A DNA stretch of 6,077 nt from Phycisphaerales bacterium (GTDB lineage: Bacteria > Planctomycetota > Phycisphaerae > Sedimentisphaerales > Anaerohalosphaeraceae): assembly GCA_011048645.1 (NCBI GenBank), contig DSDR01000136.1, positions 1 to 6,077 on the forward strand. The letters run 5' to 3'. The notes beneath the pieces were generated by a model. That model searched no databases, had not been told where the DNA came from, and was given only the letters and a program-made list of their open reading frames with translations. Below, piece by piece: positions 1 through 6,077 of this stretch (position 1 is its first letter; the number at the start of each line of letters is the position of its first letter). Both the position numbers and the translations under genes were made by a program.

Positions 1-762
1 AGGCGAAAATTCATAAACATCGGTCAGAAACTCAACACGGCCATCCTCACTATCGCTCATTCGCCGCCCACTGATCACATACACGCCGTATTCGTGCCCA
101 TTGTGCTGCGCGGCGACCAGATTGAACGCCCGACTCGGCCCCGGCCACGGGGGCAGGGGCTTCCATTCAAGGACGTCGGGAGCGTCTAAGGCCGACAGAT
201 CCAGCGACCAGAAATTGGCCATGGCCGTATGCAGGTCTTCTTCGCTCATCCCGCCGGCCAGATAGACCACGTCGCCGATCCGGGTCGCGGCCGAATAGGC
301 GCAGGGCCTGGGCAACGAAGGAAGCTGACGGCGCTGAATTGTTTTCTCAACAGAATCCCAACTTAACAGGAATACCTCATCATAGATCTGTTCGGCGTCA
401 TTGCCGCCCATACAGAGAACACCGTAGGGAGTCGAAACCACGGCGCCGTATCCCAGCGGCCGGGGCAGTGAAAAGCCGTCGTGCCATTGCCACCGGTCGC
501 CGTCTTGACTCAACACATAGATATCATCGTACCATTGCTTGTCGTTTTCCCATACGGGTTCGGGGAAATTGGTGCCGCCGGCAACAATCAGTGCATTGTT
601 ATGGACGCCGACAAACACCCCTGATCGTCCCAACGTATCCGGAAGATCGGCAAGCGGCGACCATTCAAGCATCGCTTTTTCAGAAAATGCATCCGCCGAG
701 ACGGCAACCATTGAGATTGCCGCCATTATCACAGCACAAACAAATCGACCCTTTTTTTTCAT
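1..762 (-). CDS. Secreted kelch-repeat cyclically permuted mutarotase, NanM-like (3' part missing)
   Basis: The reading frame starts at an ATG at 762 and stays open for 254 codons to the left edge, where it is cut. Residues 1-25 form a Sec signal peptide: MKKK, then a hydrophobic stretch, with likely cleavage after Ala23 or Ala25, so the protein should be exported. The mature part shows kelch beta-propeller blades with diglycine turns at about 62-63, 119-120 and 170-171 and a fourth at 231-232. The patterns AGGTNFP (61-67), LPRPLGYG (99-106) and MGGNDAEQIYDEVFLL (118-133) are typical of the cyclically permuted mutarotase family related to E. coli NanM, which speeds alpha/beta interconversion of free sialic acid. 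Family members usually run to about 350-380 residues, so roughly a third is unseen. In some bacteria this domain is fused to a sodium:solute symporter, which cannot be excluded here. The ribosome binding site is weak; ATGs at 766 and 770 are out of frame. It follows the hexosaminidase by 34 bp. The family call is good; sialic acid as substrate is inferred from the neighbouring lyase. Confidence 0.85.
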   Translation of the reverse strand, partial: MKKKGRFVCAVIMAAISMVAVSADAFSEKAMLEWSPLADLPDTLGRSGVFVGVHNNALIVAGGTNFPEPVWENDKQWYDDIYVLSQDGDRWQWHDGFSLPRPLGYGAVVSTPYGVLCMGGNDAEQIYDEVFLLSWDSVEKTIQRRQLPSLPRPCAYSAATRIGDVVYLAGGMSEEDLHTAMANFWSLDLSALDAPDVLEWKPLPPWPGPSRAFNLVAAQHNGHEYGVYVISGRRMSDSEDGRVEFLTDVYEFSP

Positions 763-796
763 ACATCCATACTTTCTGGTCTCGGGGTAAACGGCA

Positions 797-2845
797 TTAA
801 TCCGGCGTCGTTGAAAACCTCAGTTGCCCGGCCTCTGCGGCCTGTTTGCCGTCCCATTCAATCGGGACACAGGTAAACATCCACTTCCAGGCCGGCGGGG
901 CCTTGGGCGCTTTGACCAGAATTTTATTCCAGCCGGCTTTCAGAGAAATCTGAACCGGGTCGCGATAAAAATAATCCTCGTCAACAAACGGCTTTTCCGG
1001 ATCATTGCCCAGGCCGGGCTGCTTCCAGATCGGCGGATCAATCGGTTGGTCATTGATCCAAATTGCAGAATAGACGTTACTCCACTGACCCTGCGGCGGA
1101 TTGGGACCGCCGCGTCGCCGCTCAGAACGGGAATATCCATTAAACCCAATCCAAAAAGCCGTCTCGCGATCGGTATCCGAATGCACATACGTCAATCCGT
1201 AAGCCGTTCCGGACCCGGCAGTCGGCAAATGACCGGCAAACCCGAAAAAATGATTAATATGAATCGTCCCGCCTCGCCCTTGAGTCCACCGATAGGTCTG
1301 TCCGTCAATCATATATTCATCGCGAATATCCTGTTCCACCGGAAAACGCTTGCGGGGGTCGCCTTGATGATCGAACGGGCCAATCAGTTTCCATGGAATA
1401 TCCGTTTGTCTGACATACGGAAAAGGCAGGTCGTTAAAAAAGCGATCTCGATGAGTTACCATGTCCGCCTCAAATGCGGCGTATTCGTCAAACGCCGGAT
1501 CATCGGTCGGCGGCAACTTGGCCCAGAGGTCTTCACGGTTGTCCGCCCTGCCGCGCCATATGCGCTCCGCATACGCCACCATTGCAGGAAACACCGGACT
1601 TTGGGCATAAATATCCATCTGCGATCCGATATTGACATCCGGCCAGTGGCAAAGAATACCGCCCAGGGCAAGCTCGCTGCCGGTCGGCGTTCGACAGGGC
1701 TGCTGGAAAAAGACACGCACCGGGCCGTCAAAGGGGTCCATATGGTTGATGTAGTTGGCCTGCGAGTCCAGGTATGCGACGCCCGGGATCGGTCCGGCCT
1801 GGCCGGTCCACAGTTGCGTAATCACATCTCGATCCGACAGATGGCCGGGACGCCAGACCAGCAACCGCTTGTTATAACCCCGGATAAAATCCGCCATTTC
1901 TTTCATAAACGCAGGGTTGGTAACGGCCACCTCATCGGAACCCATATGAAACCAGGGAGTGTCTATATGCCCAAAAAACTCATCCACAATTGCTTTAAGA
2001 ATCGCAATGCCCCGTTCATCCTGCATATCAAATCCAAAGGTCTTTGTAAAATAGTCGCTGTGTCCGGGCATATCGATTTCGGGGACAATCTGAATATACC
2101 GCTGCCGGGCATAGTCAATGATGTCGTTTAGTTGTTCGTAGGTGTAAAATTTGCCCGGCTGACGGGTCGGGCGATAATGATTCGGATCATTCAACTGCGG
2201 ATAGACTTTGCTTTCGATGCGATAACCGGGATAATCGGTCAAATGGAAATGGAACAGGTTCAGTTTGTATTGCGCCATCATCTCCAGTTGACGCTTAATG
2301 AGTTCTGCATCCTGAAAATTCCGCCCCACATCGTGCATCAGGCCGCGATGCGGAAAGGCCGGCCAGTCCACGATTTCACAACCGGGCAAAACCACACGGC
2401 CGTTTTCGTGCTGGATCAGTTGACGCAGCGTCTGAACGGCGTAAAACAAACCGGCCGGGCCGGACGCTTTCAGGTCAACCCGTTCAGGGGCAACTTCCAG
2501 AGTATAAGCCTCTTGACAATCGAAAGCCGCCGTCTTGTCAAGGTTCAATCGTATCCGCTTCTTGCCGCCCTCTCGTGCCGGTGCTGCACCGGCGTCCTGA
2601 AGGACCGTCTCAAGGGTGTTTTTGATGGATGCAATATCCGCTGAGATGTCAGGGGGATCATACACAACGGCGTAATCGTTCAGATCAAACTGCCTATCAA
2701 ACCATTGAACCTTTTGAGGATACGGAATAAGGGCAACTGGCGCACCGCTGCGATCGGCAGGCGCGACCGCAATCGCAGCAGTCCTCAAAAGAACGGACAG
2801 TATCAGCGCAACAGAAGCCGTTCGCCATATTGTCAACGGTTTCAT
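797..2845 (-). CDS. Secreted beta-N-acetylhexosaminidase, glycoside hydrolase family 20
   Basis: This gene encodes 682 residues from the ATG at 2845. A TTG one codon upstream is possible, but the ATG is preferred because a GAAGAA site lies 6 bases before it. Residues 1-29 are a Sec signal peptide without a lipobox. Residues about 35-160 are the GH20 N-terminal alpha/beta domain. The catalytic TIM barrel spans about 165-440 and carries HDVGRNF (171-177), FHFHLTDYPGYRIE (198-211), PEIDMPGHS (255-263) and the catalytic Asp-Glu pair at 304-305 in HMGSDEV. It ends with AERIWRG (426-432). Residues about 480-660 form an extra C-terminal beta-rich region, possibly carbohydrate binding, containing AGWNKILVK. 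GH20 enzymes remove terminal beta-GlcNAc or GalNAc by substrate-assisted catalysis. The motif reads HMGSDE instead of the commoner HxGGDE, and the C-terminal extension sets it apart from short GH20 proteins. Sitting after the lyase and epimerase, it probably trims GlcNAc/GalNAc from glycans that also bear sialic acid. The family is certain; linkage preference cannot be read from the sequence. Confidence 0.95.
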   Translation of the reverse strand: MKPLTIWRTASVALILSVLLRTAAIAVAPADRSGAPVALIPYPQKVQWFDRQFDLNDYAVVYDPPDISADIASIKNTLETVLQDAGAAPAREGGKKRIRLNLDKTAAFDCQEAYTLEVAPERVDLKASGPAGLFYAVQTLRQLIQHENGRVVLPGCEIVDWPAFPHRGLMHDVGRNFQDAELIKRQLEMMAQYKLNLFHFHLTDYPGYRIESKVYPQLNDPNHYRPTRQPGKFYTYEQLNDIIDYARQRYIQIVPEIDMPGHSDYFTKTFGFDMQDERGIAILKAIVDEFFGHIDTPWFHMGSDEVAVTNPAFMKEMADFIRGYNKRLLVWRPGHLSDRDVITQLWTGQAGPIPGVAYLDSQANYINHMDPFDGPVRVFFQQPCRTPTGSELALGGILCHWPDVNIGSQMDIYAQSPVFPAMVAYAERIWRGRADNREDLWAKLPPTDDPAFDEYAAFEADMVTHRDRFFNDLPFPYVRQTDIPWKLIGPFDHQGDPRKRFPVEQDIRDEYMIDGQTYRWTQGRGGTIHINHFFGFAGHLPTAGSGTAYGLTYVHSDTDRETAFWIGFNGYSRSERRRGGPNPPQGQWSNVYSAIWINDQPIDPPIWKQPGLGNDPEKPFVDEDYFYRDPVQISLKAGWNKILVKAPKAPPAWKWMFTCVPIEWDGKQAAEAGQLRFSTTPD

Positions 2846-2895
2846 CAATCGTTCTTCAATACGCCTTCCACATCAGCAAGATGAACAAGAACAAA
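2846..2895 (-). other. Lyase-hexosaminidase gap with in-frame open tail after the amber stop
   Basis: After the TAG stop of the lyase (2896-2898) the same frame remains open for 16 sense codons (FVLVHLADVEGVLKND). It then ends at TGA at 2845-2847, which shares one base with the hexosaminidase ATG (TGATG). The gap also carries the weak GAAGAA ribosome binding site at 2852-2857. No hairpin terminator is seen, so transcription probably continues through. Whether the open tail means anything is uncertain, because 16 open codons can occur by chance. Confidence 0.3.
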
Positions 2896-3801
2896 CTAAA
2901 ACCAATCACACACCCCCAACGCTTCGATGTCGGCGGCAAAGCGTTTGAACTCATCGGCGGACAACGCCTTAAGCGGCAGCCGTACCGGCCCGCAGTCATG
3001 GCCGATCAGCCGCATCATCGCTTTGATCGCCGGCAGGCCGCGATAGCGATAGCAGACGCTGACCAGGTGCACCGACAGCGACTGAAGCGCGCGGGCGGCG
3101 GCGACATCGCCGGCGGCAAAAGCCTCCATAACCTGACGATACAGCCGCGGCACCAGATTATAGGTACTGCCAATCGCCACATCCGCCCCGGCGGCCAGTC
3201 CGCTGGTCAGCATCTCGTCGCAGCCAAAAAAGATTTGAAATTGCCCGCCGAATCGTTCTTTACATTCCTGAAATTTGTGAACGGCCAGGGCCGAATACTT
3301 AACCCCCCTGAACGTGGGAATAGCCAGCGGCGCCTTTTCAAACAACTCGGTTATGTCGAAACTGTTGCCGTTTAATTGAGGGACATGATAGTAATAAAAA
3401 TCCGTCTCAGGCGCCGCCTGAGCGATCTGCGCCAAAAACTCAATCAGGATATCCACCGTGAGGGGTTTGAAGTAACACGGCCCAACGGCTGCAATCGCAT
3501 CCGCTCCGACTTGGGCCGCATGGCGCGCCAGCGATTGCGCTTCAGGGAGGCTGTCATGGCCGACGTGGACAATAATCGGAATGCGCCGTTGCGCCGCTTC
3601 AATATAGGCCTCGGCCACCTGCTTTCTCTCATCACAGCTCAGCAGCGGCCCTTCGCCCGTGCTGCCGCACACATACAAGCCCGCAACGGCGTTGCTGACC
3701 AGACGTTCCGTTACCGGAGCGATAACCTTCGTATCAATCGAGCCGTCCGCCTTCATCGGTGAAAACGCAGCGGCAACCAAACCTTTAATTTGCTTCATCA
3801 T
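2896..3801 (-). CDS. nanA: N-acetylneuraminate lyase (sialic acid aldolase)
   Basis: This 301-residue protein belongs to the DapA/NAL class I aldolase family (usual length about 290-310) and is cytoplasmic, with no signal peptide. It splits N-acetylneuraminate into N-acetylmannosamine and pyruvate. The sialate-specific residues are visible: GSTGE at 46-50 with the Ser47-Thr48 pair, Tyr110 in GPCYFKP, the catalytic Tyr138 in YYHVP, the Schiff-base Lys168 in RGVKYS, and FGCDE at 192-196. The last matches the Gly-x-Asp-Glu of E. coli NanA that holds the sugar tail. Ser212 in IGSTYN (210-215) is also conserved. These residues favour NAL over dihydrodipicolinate synthase. The frame is open further upstream (to 3903), but the ATG at 3801 gives a normal N-terminus (MMKQIKGLVAAAF) and overlaps the epimerase stop as ATGA, pointing to translational coupling. 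A second ATG at 3798 is equally possible. The ribosome binding site is poor (AAGAAAG), which fits coupling. The protein ends at an amber codon. Confidence 0.9.
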   Translation of the reverse strand: MMKQIKGLVAAAFSPMKADGSIDTKVIAPVTERLVSNAVAGLYVCGSTGEGPLLSCDERKQVAEAYIEAAQRRIPIIVHVGHDSLPEAQSLARHAAQVGADAIAAVGPCYFKPLTVDILIEFLAQIAQAAPETDFYYYHVPQLNGNSFDITELFEKAPLAIPTFRGVKYSALAVHKFQECKERFGGQFQIFFGCDEMLTSGLAAGADVAIGSTYNLVPRLYRQVMEAFAAGDVAAARALQSLSVHLVSVCYRYRGLPAIKAMMRLIGHDCGPVRLPLKALSADEFKRFAADIEALGVCDWF

Positions 3802-4997
3802 CTTGCTTTCTTGATTGTTTGTTGTTTTTGGTTCTGAGCGAGTTGTGCAAACTCCCGATAGCACAGCCACAACCCTCGCGGCACATGGAAACAGCCCTTC
3901 CATTTGCCGCCTTTAAGGCTGAGCAGCACCTGTCCCTGCCGGTTCAGATAACCGAACCATTCGCCGTACTGCGGATCGGCAAAATGCGACCATGTATATT
4001 CATGCACCCGCTGATACCAGTCCAGGCAGGCTTGTTGTTTTGTCGCGCGATAGGCCTTGGCCAGCGCCACAAGGGTTTCCAAATGGACCCACCAGAGTTT
4101 TTGATCCCATTCAAGCTGCTGGGGAGGATTGCCCTTGACATCCATAAAATAAAAAATTCCGCCATGCTCGTCATCCCAGGCAAACTTTAGGGTATCAAGA
4201 ATCACTTTCGTCGCCTGCTCGACAAGCCGCTGGTCATTTCGTTTCAGCGCAATATCTATCATAAACCACATCGCTTCAATCCCATGGCCCGGATTGAGCA
4301 GCCGCCCGTCAAAACAGTCCAGCCGGCCGCCGTCGGGCAGAACATACTCATACAGCAAACCGATCTGGTCGTCCAAATGTAATTGCATCACCTCATGCAC
4401 ACACACGTCCAGAATGCGATCCAGTTCCTCCGGCGGCAGCAGCGATTCCATCTCCAGCGCCAGATTGGCCATAATCATCGAAAATCCCATCGAACGCAAA
4501 GGGCGGTTTTCGCTGATCTGTTTGTTGTATTGTCCCTTGGGATTGTCTTTTCGCCGGAGAATAGTATTGTAAGTCGCCATCGCCACATCAGTATATCGCG
4601 ACTGTTCGGTGGCCAGGCCGTATTGACAAAACGCCATCGCCGCAAAGAAATCGCTGAAGATATTATACGGCCGCACCAAAGGCCGTCCCTGACGGTCCAG
4701 CGCAAAGTACCAGTTGCCCTCTGTGTCCATCCCGTGGGCAAGCAGAAAATCCGCCCCCAACCGCGCCATCTCCAGCCATTGGCGCCGTTTCTCAAATCGA
4801 TTATAGAGCGTCGAAAACAGCCACACCTGACGACACTGAAGCCAGATGAATTTGTCGGTATCATAGACCCGACCTTCGCGATCCAGACACGTCAAATATC
4901 CGCCGTACGCCTCGTCCGGCGAATGCGTCAGCCAAAACGGCAGGCAACGCTCCATCAATTCATCTTTATATAAGTTTGCAATCTGACGGTAATCCAT
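3798..4997 (-). CDS. N-acylglucosamine 2-epimerase (AGE/RenBP family), ManNAc-GlcNAc interconversion
   Basis: This 399-residue cytoplasmic protein has the usual length and (alpha/alpha)6-barrel pattern of N-acylglucosamine 2-epimerases. These enzymes interconvert free ManNAc and GlcNAc, often with ATP or nucleotide as an allosteric activator. Conserved active-site positions are present: Arg56 in LQCRQVW, His238 and Glu241 in NPGHGIEAMWF (235-245), Glu307 in WWVHLE, and His371 and Arg374 in FHVPR. This spacing fits the residues known to be essential in characterised AGE enzymes. The superfamily also holds cellobiose 2-epimerases and aldose-ketose isomerases, but the active-site set and the overlapping sialate lyase gene make ManNAc/GlcNAc the likely substrate. 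The start is well fixed: AAAGGA lies 5 bases before the ATG. The stop TGA overlaps the lyase ATG by four bases. The pair supplies unphosphorylated sialic acid breakdown, Neu5Ac to ManNAc to GlcNAc, as in Bacteroides-type nan loci, and differs from the phosphosugar epimerase NanE of E. coli. Confidence 0.88.
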   Translation of the reverse strand: MDYRQIANLYKDELMERCLPFWLTHSPDEAYGGYLTCLDREGRVYDTDKFIWLQCRQVWLFSTLYNRFEKRRQWLEMARLGADFLLAHGMDTEGNWYFALDRQGRPLVRPYNIFSDFFAAMAFCQYGLATEQSRYTDVAMATYNTILRRKDNPKGQYNKQISENRPLRSMGFSMIMANLALEMESLLPPEELDRILDVCVHEVMQLHLDDQIGLLYEYVLPDGGRLDCFDGRLLNPGHGIEAMWFMIDIALKRNDQRLVEQATKVILDTLKFAWDDEHGGIFYFMDVKGNPPQQLEWDQKLWWVHLETLVALAKAYRATKQQACLDWYQRVHEYTWSHFADPQYGEWFGYLNRQGQVLLSLKGGKWKGCFHVPRGLWLCYREFAQLAQNQKQQTIKKAR

Positions 4998-5002
4998 TTA
5001 TT

Positions 5003-5008
5003 TCCTTT
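5003..5008 (-). promoter_or_regulatory. Ribosome binding site of the epimerase gene
   Basis: The minus strand reads AAAGGA five bases before the ATG at 4997. It is the clearest Shine-Dalgarno site in the window and fixes the epimerase start. The surrounding gap between the fucosidase stop and this gene (4998-5096 region) has no convincing -35/-10 pair and no hairpin followed by a T run, so I read the junction as internal to an operon. Confidence 0.75.
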
Positions 5009-5096
5009 ACCACTGATCAACGTCTCAAACCATCCACTGAGCCGCATGCCGTCCCGACCCGTCAGACGAAGCGACCGTCCAAGTCAATCTCAGCGT

Positions 5097-6077
5097 TCAA
5101 TTTCCGTTTGCCGCCAGTATCTCAATCTCGGCTGCGCCGACTCGTGTCATCCCGCCGGGAGCGCGAAGATGGGTCAACCGAATATAACGCGCTGACACCT
5201 GACGGTCAAACAATACCGTCCTCCAACCGGGGTCATTTTTAATATTGCCAAAGCGGCCGCTATGGATGTGCTCCCACTGCCGGCCGTCGCGGCTGACGAG
5301 CACGTCAAAGCGTTCAATAAATGCGCCAGGCGGGTGGGGAAGATACAGAAAACCGCCGATGACATAGTCCCGCAGCATATCGATGGTCAGGCTCGCCGTA
5401 TCGGCGTCGGACACATCCATCAACCAGCCGCTTCGGGGGTTGCCGTCCAAAACGCCAAGCGGTTCTTGCTGTCGGCCCCGTGAATCGCGGGCGATCCAGC
5501 CGTCCCGCAGGATGCCCAAGCGAATCTCACTGATCGCTCCTTTTTTGCCCTCCGCAATCACGCGGGCTTTGAGATGGCCGCCCAGCGGCAGCGAAAACGG
5601 CCCTTCATAACGATTGGAATCGGTCGCAGGATCCGTTCCGTCCAGCGTGTAGAATATATCCTGCGATTGATCAGGGCGTGTTTGTCCGCGCCACGCAAAC
5701 GTTACTCCCGCCCCCATCGTCACCCTGCCGTCGGATCCGCGGCTGATTTCAACCGGTTTGGGCGGCTCGTCATAAAAATGCGCCGACACATGGGCAATAC
5801 ACGGCGCCAGACGTGATTGGGTAATGGTCACTCGAAACGCATCGGCGCTGACCGGCTCAAAACGCAGAATCCGCTTGTGCCCGATGGTTTTGCCCTCGGC
5901 CACCCGCACCCAGGAACCGGCCACGCGAGCCTCAAGGAAATGGGCTTCCACACGTTCGCCTCTGCGGGCAATCGCTTCTTTGATCATAAATCGATTGACC
6001 GTCTTCTCGGCGGGCAAAATCACTTCAAATGAGGCCTCTTTGGCCAGGGCCTGCCACCACGTATCAGGGTCGCCGTC
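5097..6077 (-). CDS. Probable alpha-L-fucosidase (GH29), C-terminal accessory domains only (5' part missing)
   Basis: The frame is open from the right edge to a TGA at 5097-5099, giving 326 residues with the N-terminus and any catalytic domain outside the window. A GTG at 6023 falls inside the domain and is not a start. Three modules are visible. Residues about 1-90 are a discoidin (F5/8 type C-like) sandwich with DGDPDTWW, FEVILP, KEAIARRGERVE and the marker GKTIGHKRILRF. Residues about 105-185 are a chitobiase/hexosaminidase C-terminal-like beta domain with FYTLDGTDPATDSNRYEGPF. Residues about 190-322 are a second F5/8 type C sandwich with LDGNPRSGW, SRDGRQWEHIHSG and ARYIRLTHLRAPGG. This order, and the IGHKR signature, match the tails of GH29 alpha-L-fucosidases in Bacteroidota and PVC bacteria. 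These enzymes release terminal fucose outside the cytoplasm. The catalytic nucleophile cannot be checked, and another glycosidase with the same tail remains possible. It precedes the epimerase by about 100 bp on the same strand. Confidence 0.6.
   Translation of the reverse strand, partial: DGDPDTWWQALAKEASFEVILPAEKTVNRFMIKEAIARRGERVEAHFLEARVAGSWVRVAEGKTIGHKRILRFEPVSADAFRVTITQSRLAPCIAHVSAHFYDEPPKPVEISRGSDGRVTMGAGVTFAWRGQTRPDQSQDIFYTLDGTDPATDSNRYEGPFSLPLGGHLKARVIAEGKKGAISEIRLGILRDGWIARDSRGRQQEPLGVLDGNPRSGWLMDVSDADTASLTIDMLRDYVIGGFLYLPHPPGAFIERFDVLVSRDGRQWEHIHSGRFGNIKNDPGWRTVLFDRQVSARYIRLTHLRAPGGMTRVGAAEIEILAANGN

Noticed and set aside
824..2644. Very long plus-strand open frame (two consecutive stretches separated by one TAG at 2129-2131) opposite the hexosaminidase.
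   Set aside because: It is exactly in codon register with the GH20 gene, so a plus-strand stop appears only where GH20 uses TTA, CTA or TCA codons, which it nearly avoids. The translation resembles no family I know and the GH20 motifs are clear.
2830..3762. Plus-strand open frames opposite the lyase gene.
   Set aside because: They are again in mirror codon register with the lyase and arise from rare use of TTA, CTA and TCA. There is no recognisable protein and no good ribosome binding site.
3802..3903. A 34-codon upstream extension of the lyase frame into the epimerase gene.
   Set aside because: The added residues do not look like an NAL N-terminus, whereas the ATG at 3801 gives a normal family start and an ATGA overlap.
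4383..4973. A 196-codon plus-strand open frame opposite the epimerase.
   Set aside because: It is a mirror-register shadow of the epimerase, with Arg/His/Gln-rich composition and no family resemblance.
5010..5040. Direct repeat of CCACTGA (5010-5016 and 5034-5040) upstream of the epimerase as a possible operator.
   Set aside because: It is only seven bases, not palindromic, with no promoter near it; chance is sufficient.
4900..5047. Short minus-strand open frame from the ATG at 5047 overlapping the epimerase start.
   Set aside because: It is only about 30 codons, out of frame with the epimerase, with no clear ribosome binding site and no recognisable product.
4998..5096. Possible promoter (TTGACT on the minus strand) or terminator between fucosidase and epimerase.
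   Set aside because: No -10-like hexamer lies at a suitable distance from TTGACT, and the short GACG/CGTC hairpin has no following T run.

Overview
The window holds five genes, all on the minus strand, so the biological order runs from the right edge to the left. They look like one catabolic operon for sialylated, fucosylated and N-acetylhexosamine-containing glycans. From upstream to downstream: the C-terminal part of a probable GH29 alpha-L-fucosidase (cut by the right edge), an N-acylglucosamine 2-epimerase (AGE/RenBP type), an N-acetylneuraminate lyase, a secreted GH20 beta-N-acetylhexosaminidase, and the N-terminal two thirds of a secreted kelch-type 'cyclically permuted mutarotase' related to the sialate mutarotase NanM (cut by the left edge).

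Layout: fucosidase C-terminus 5097-6077; 97-bp gap with a ribosome binding site; epimerase 3798-4997; 4-base ATGA overlap; lyase 2896-3801; 50-bp gap; hexosaminidase 797-2845; 34-bp gap; mutarotase 1-762. No gap exceeds 100 bp. I see no tRNA, rRNA, mobile element, CRISPR array or convincing terminator. The same orientation, short spacings and one translational overlap suggest a single transcript whose promoter lies beyond the right edge.

How the genes fit together (inference from family functions): outside the cytoplasm the fucosidase and hexosaminidase would trim fucose and GlcNAc/GalNAc from glycan chains, and the mutarotase would speed anomer conversion of released sialic acid. In the cytoplasm the lyase splits Neu5Ac into ManNAc and pyruvate. 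The epimerase then converts free ManNAc to GlcNAc, which also joins the GlcNAc released by the hexosaminidase. This is the non-phosphorylating route known from Bacteroides fragilis-type nan loci, not the NanK/NanE route of E. coli. No sialidase, transporter, kinase or regulator is visible, so these probably lie outside the window.

Organism: moderate GC, Gram-negative style secretion signals, and GH29/GH20/mutarotase proteins of a kind common in the Planctomycetota-Verrucomicrobiota-Lentisphaerota group and in Bacteroidota. I lean to a planctomycete or another PVC bacterium, but the sequence alone does not settle it. I find no new kind of system: this is a coherent but largely recognisable glycan-use locus, with a few details worth checking.
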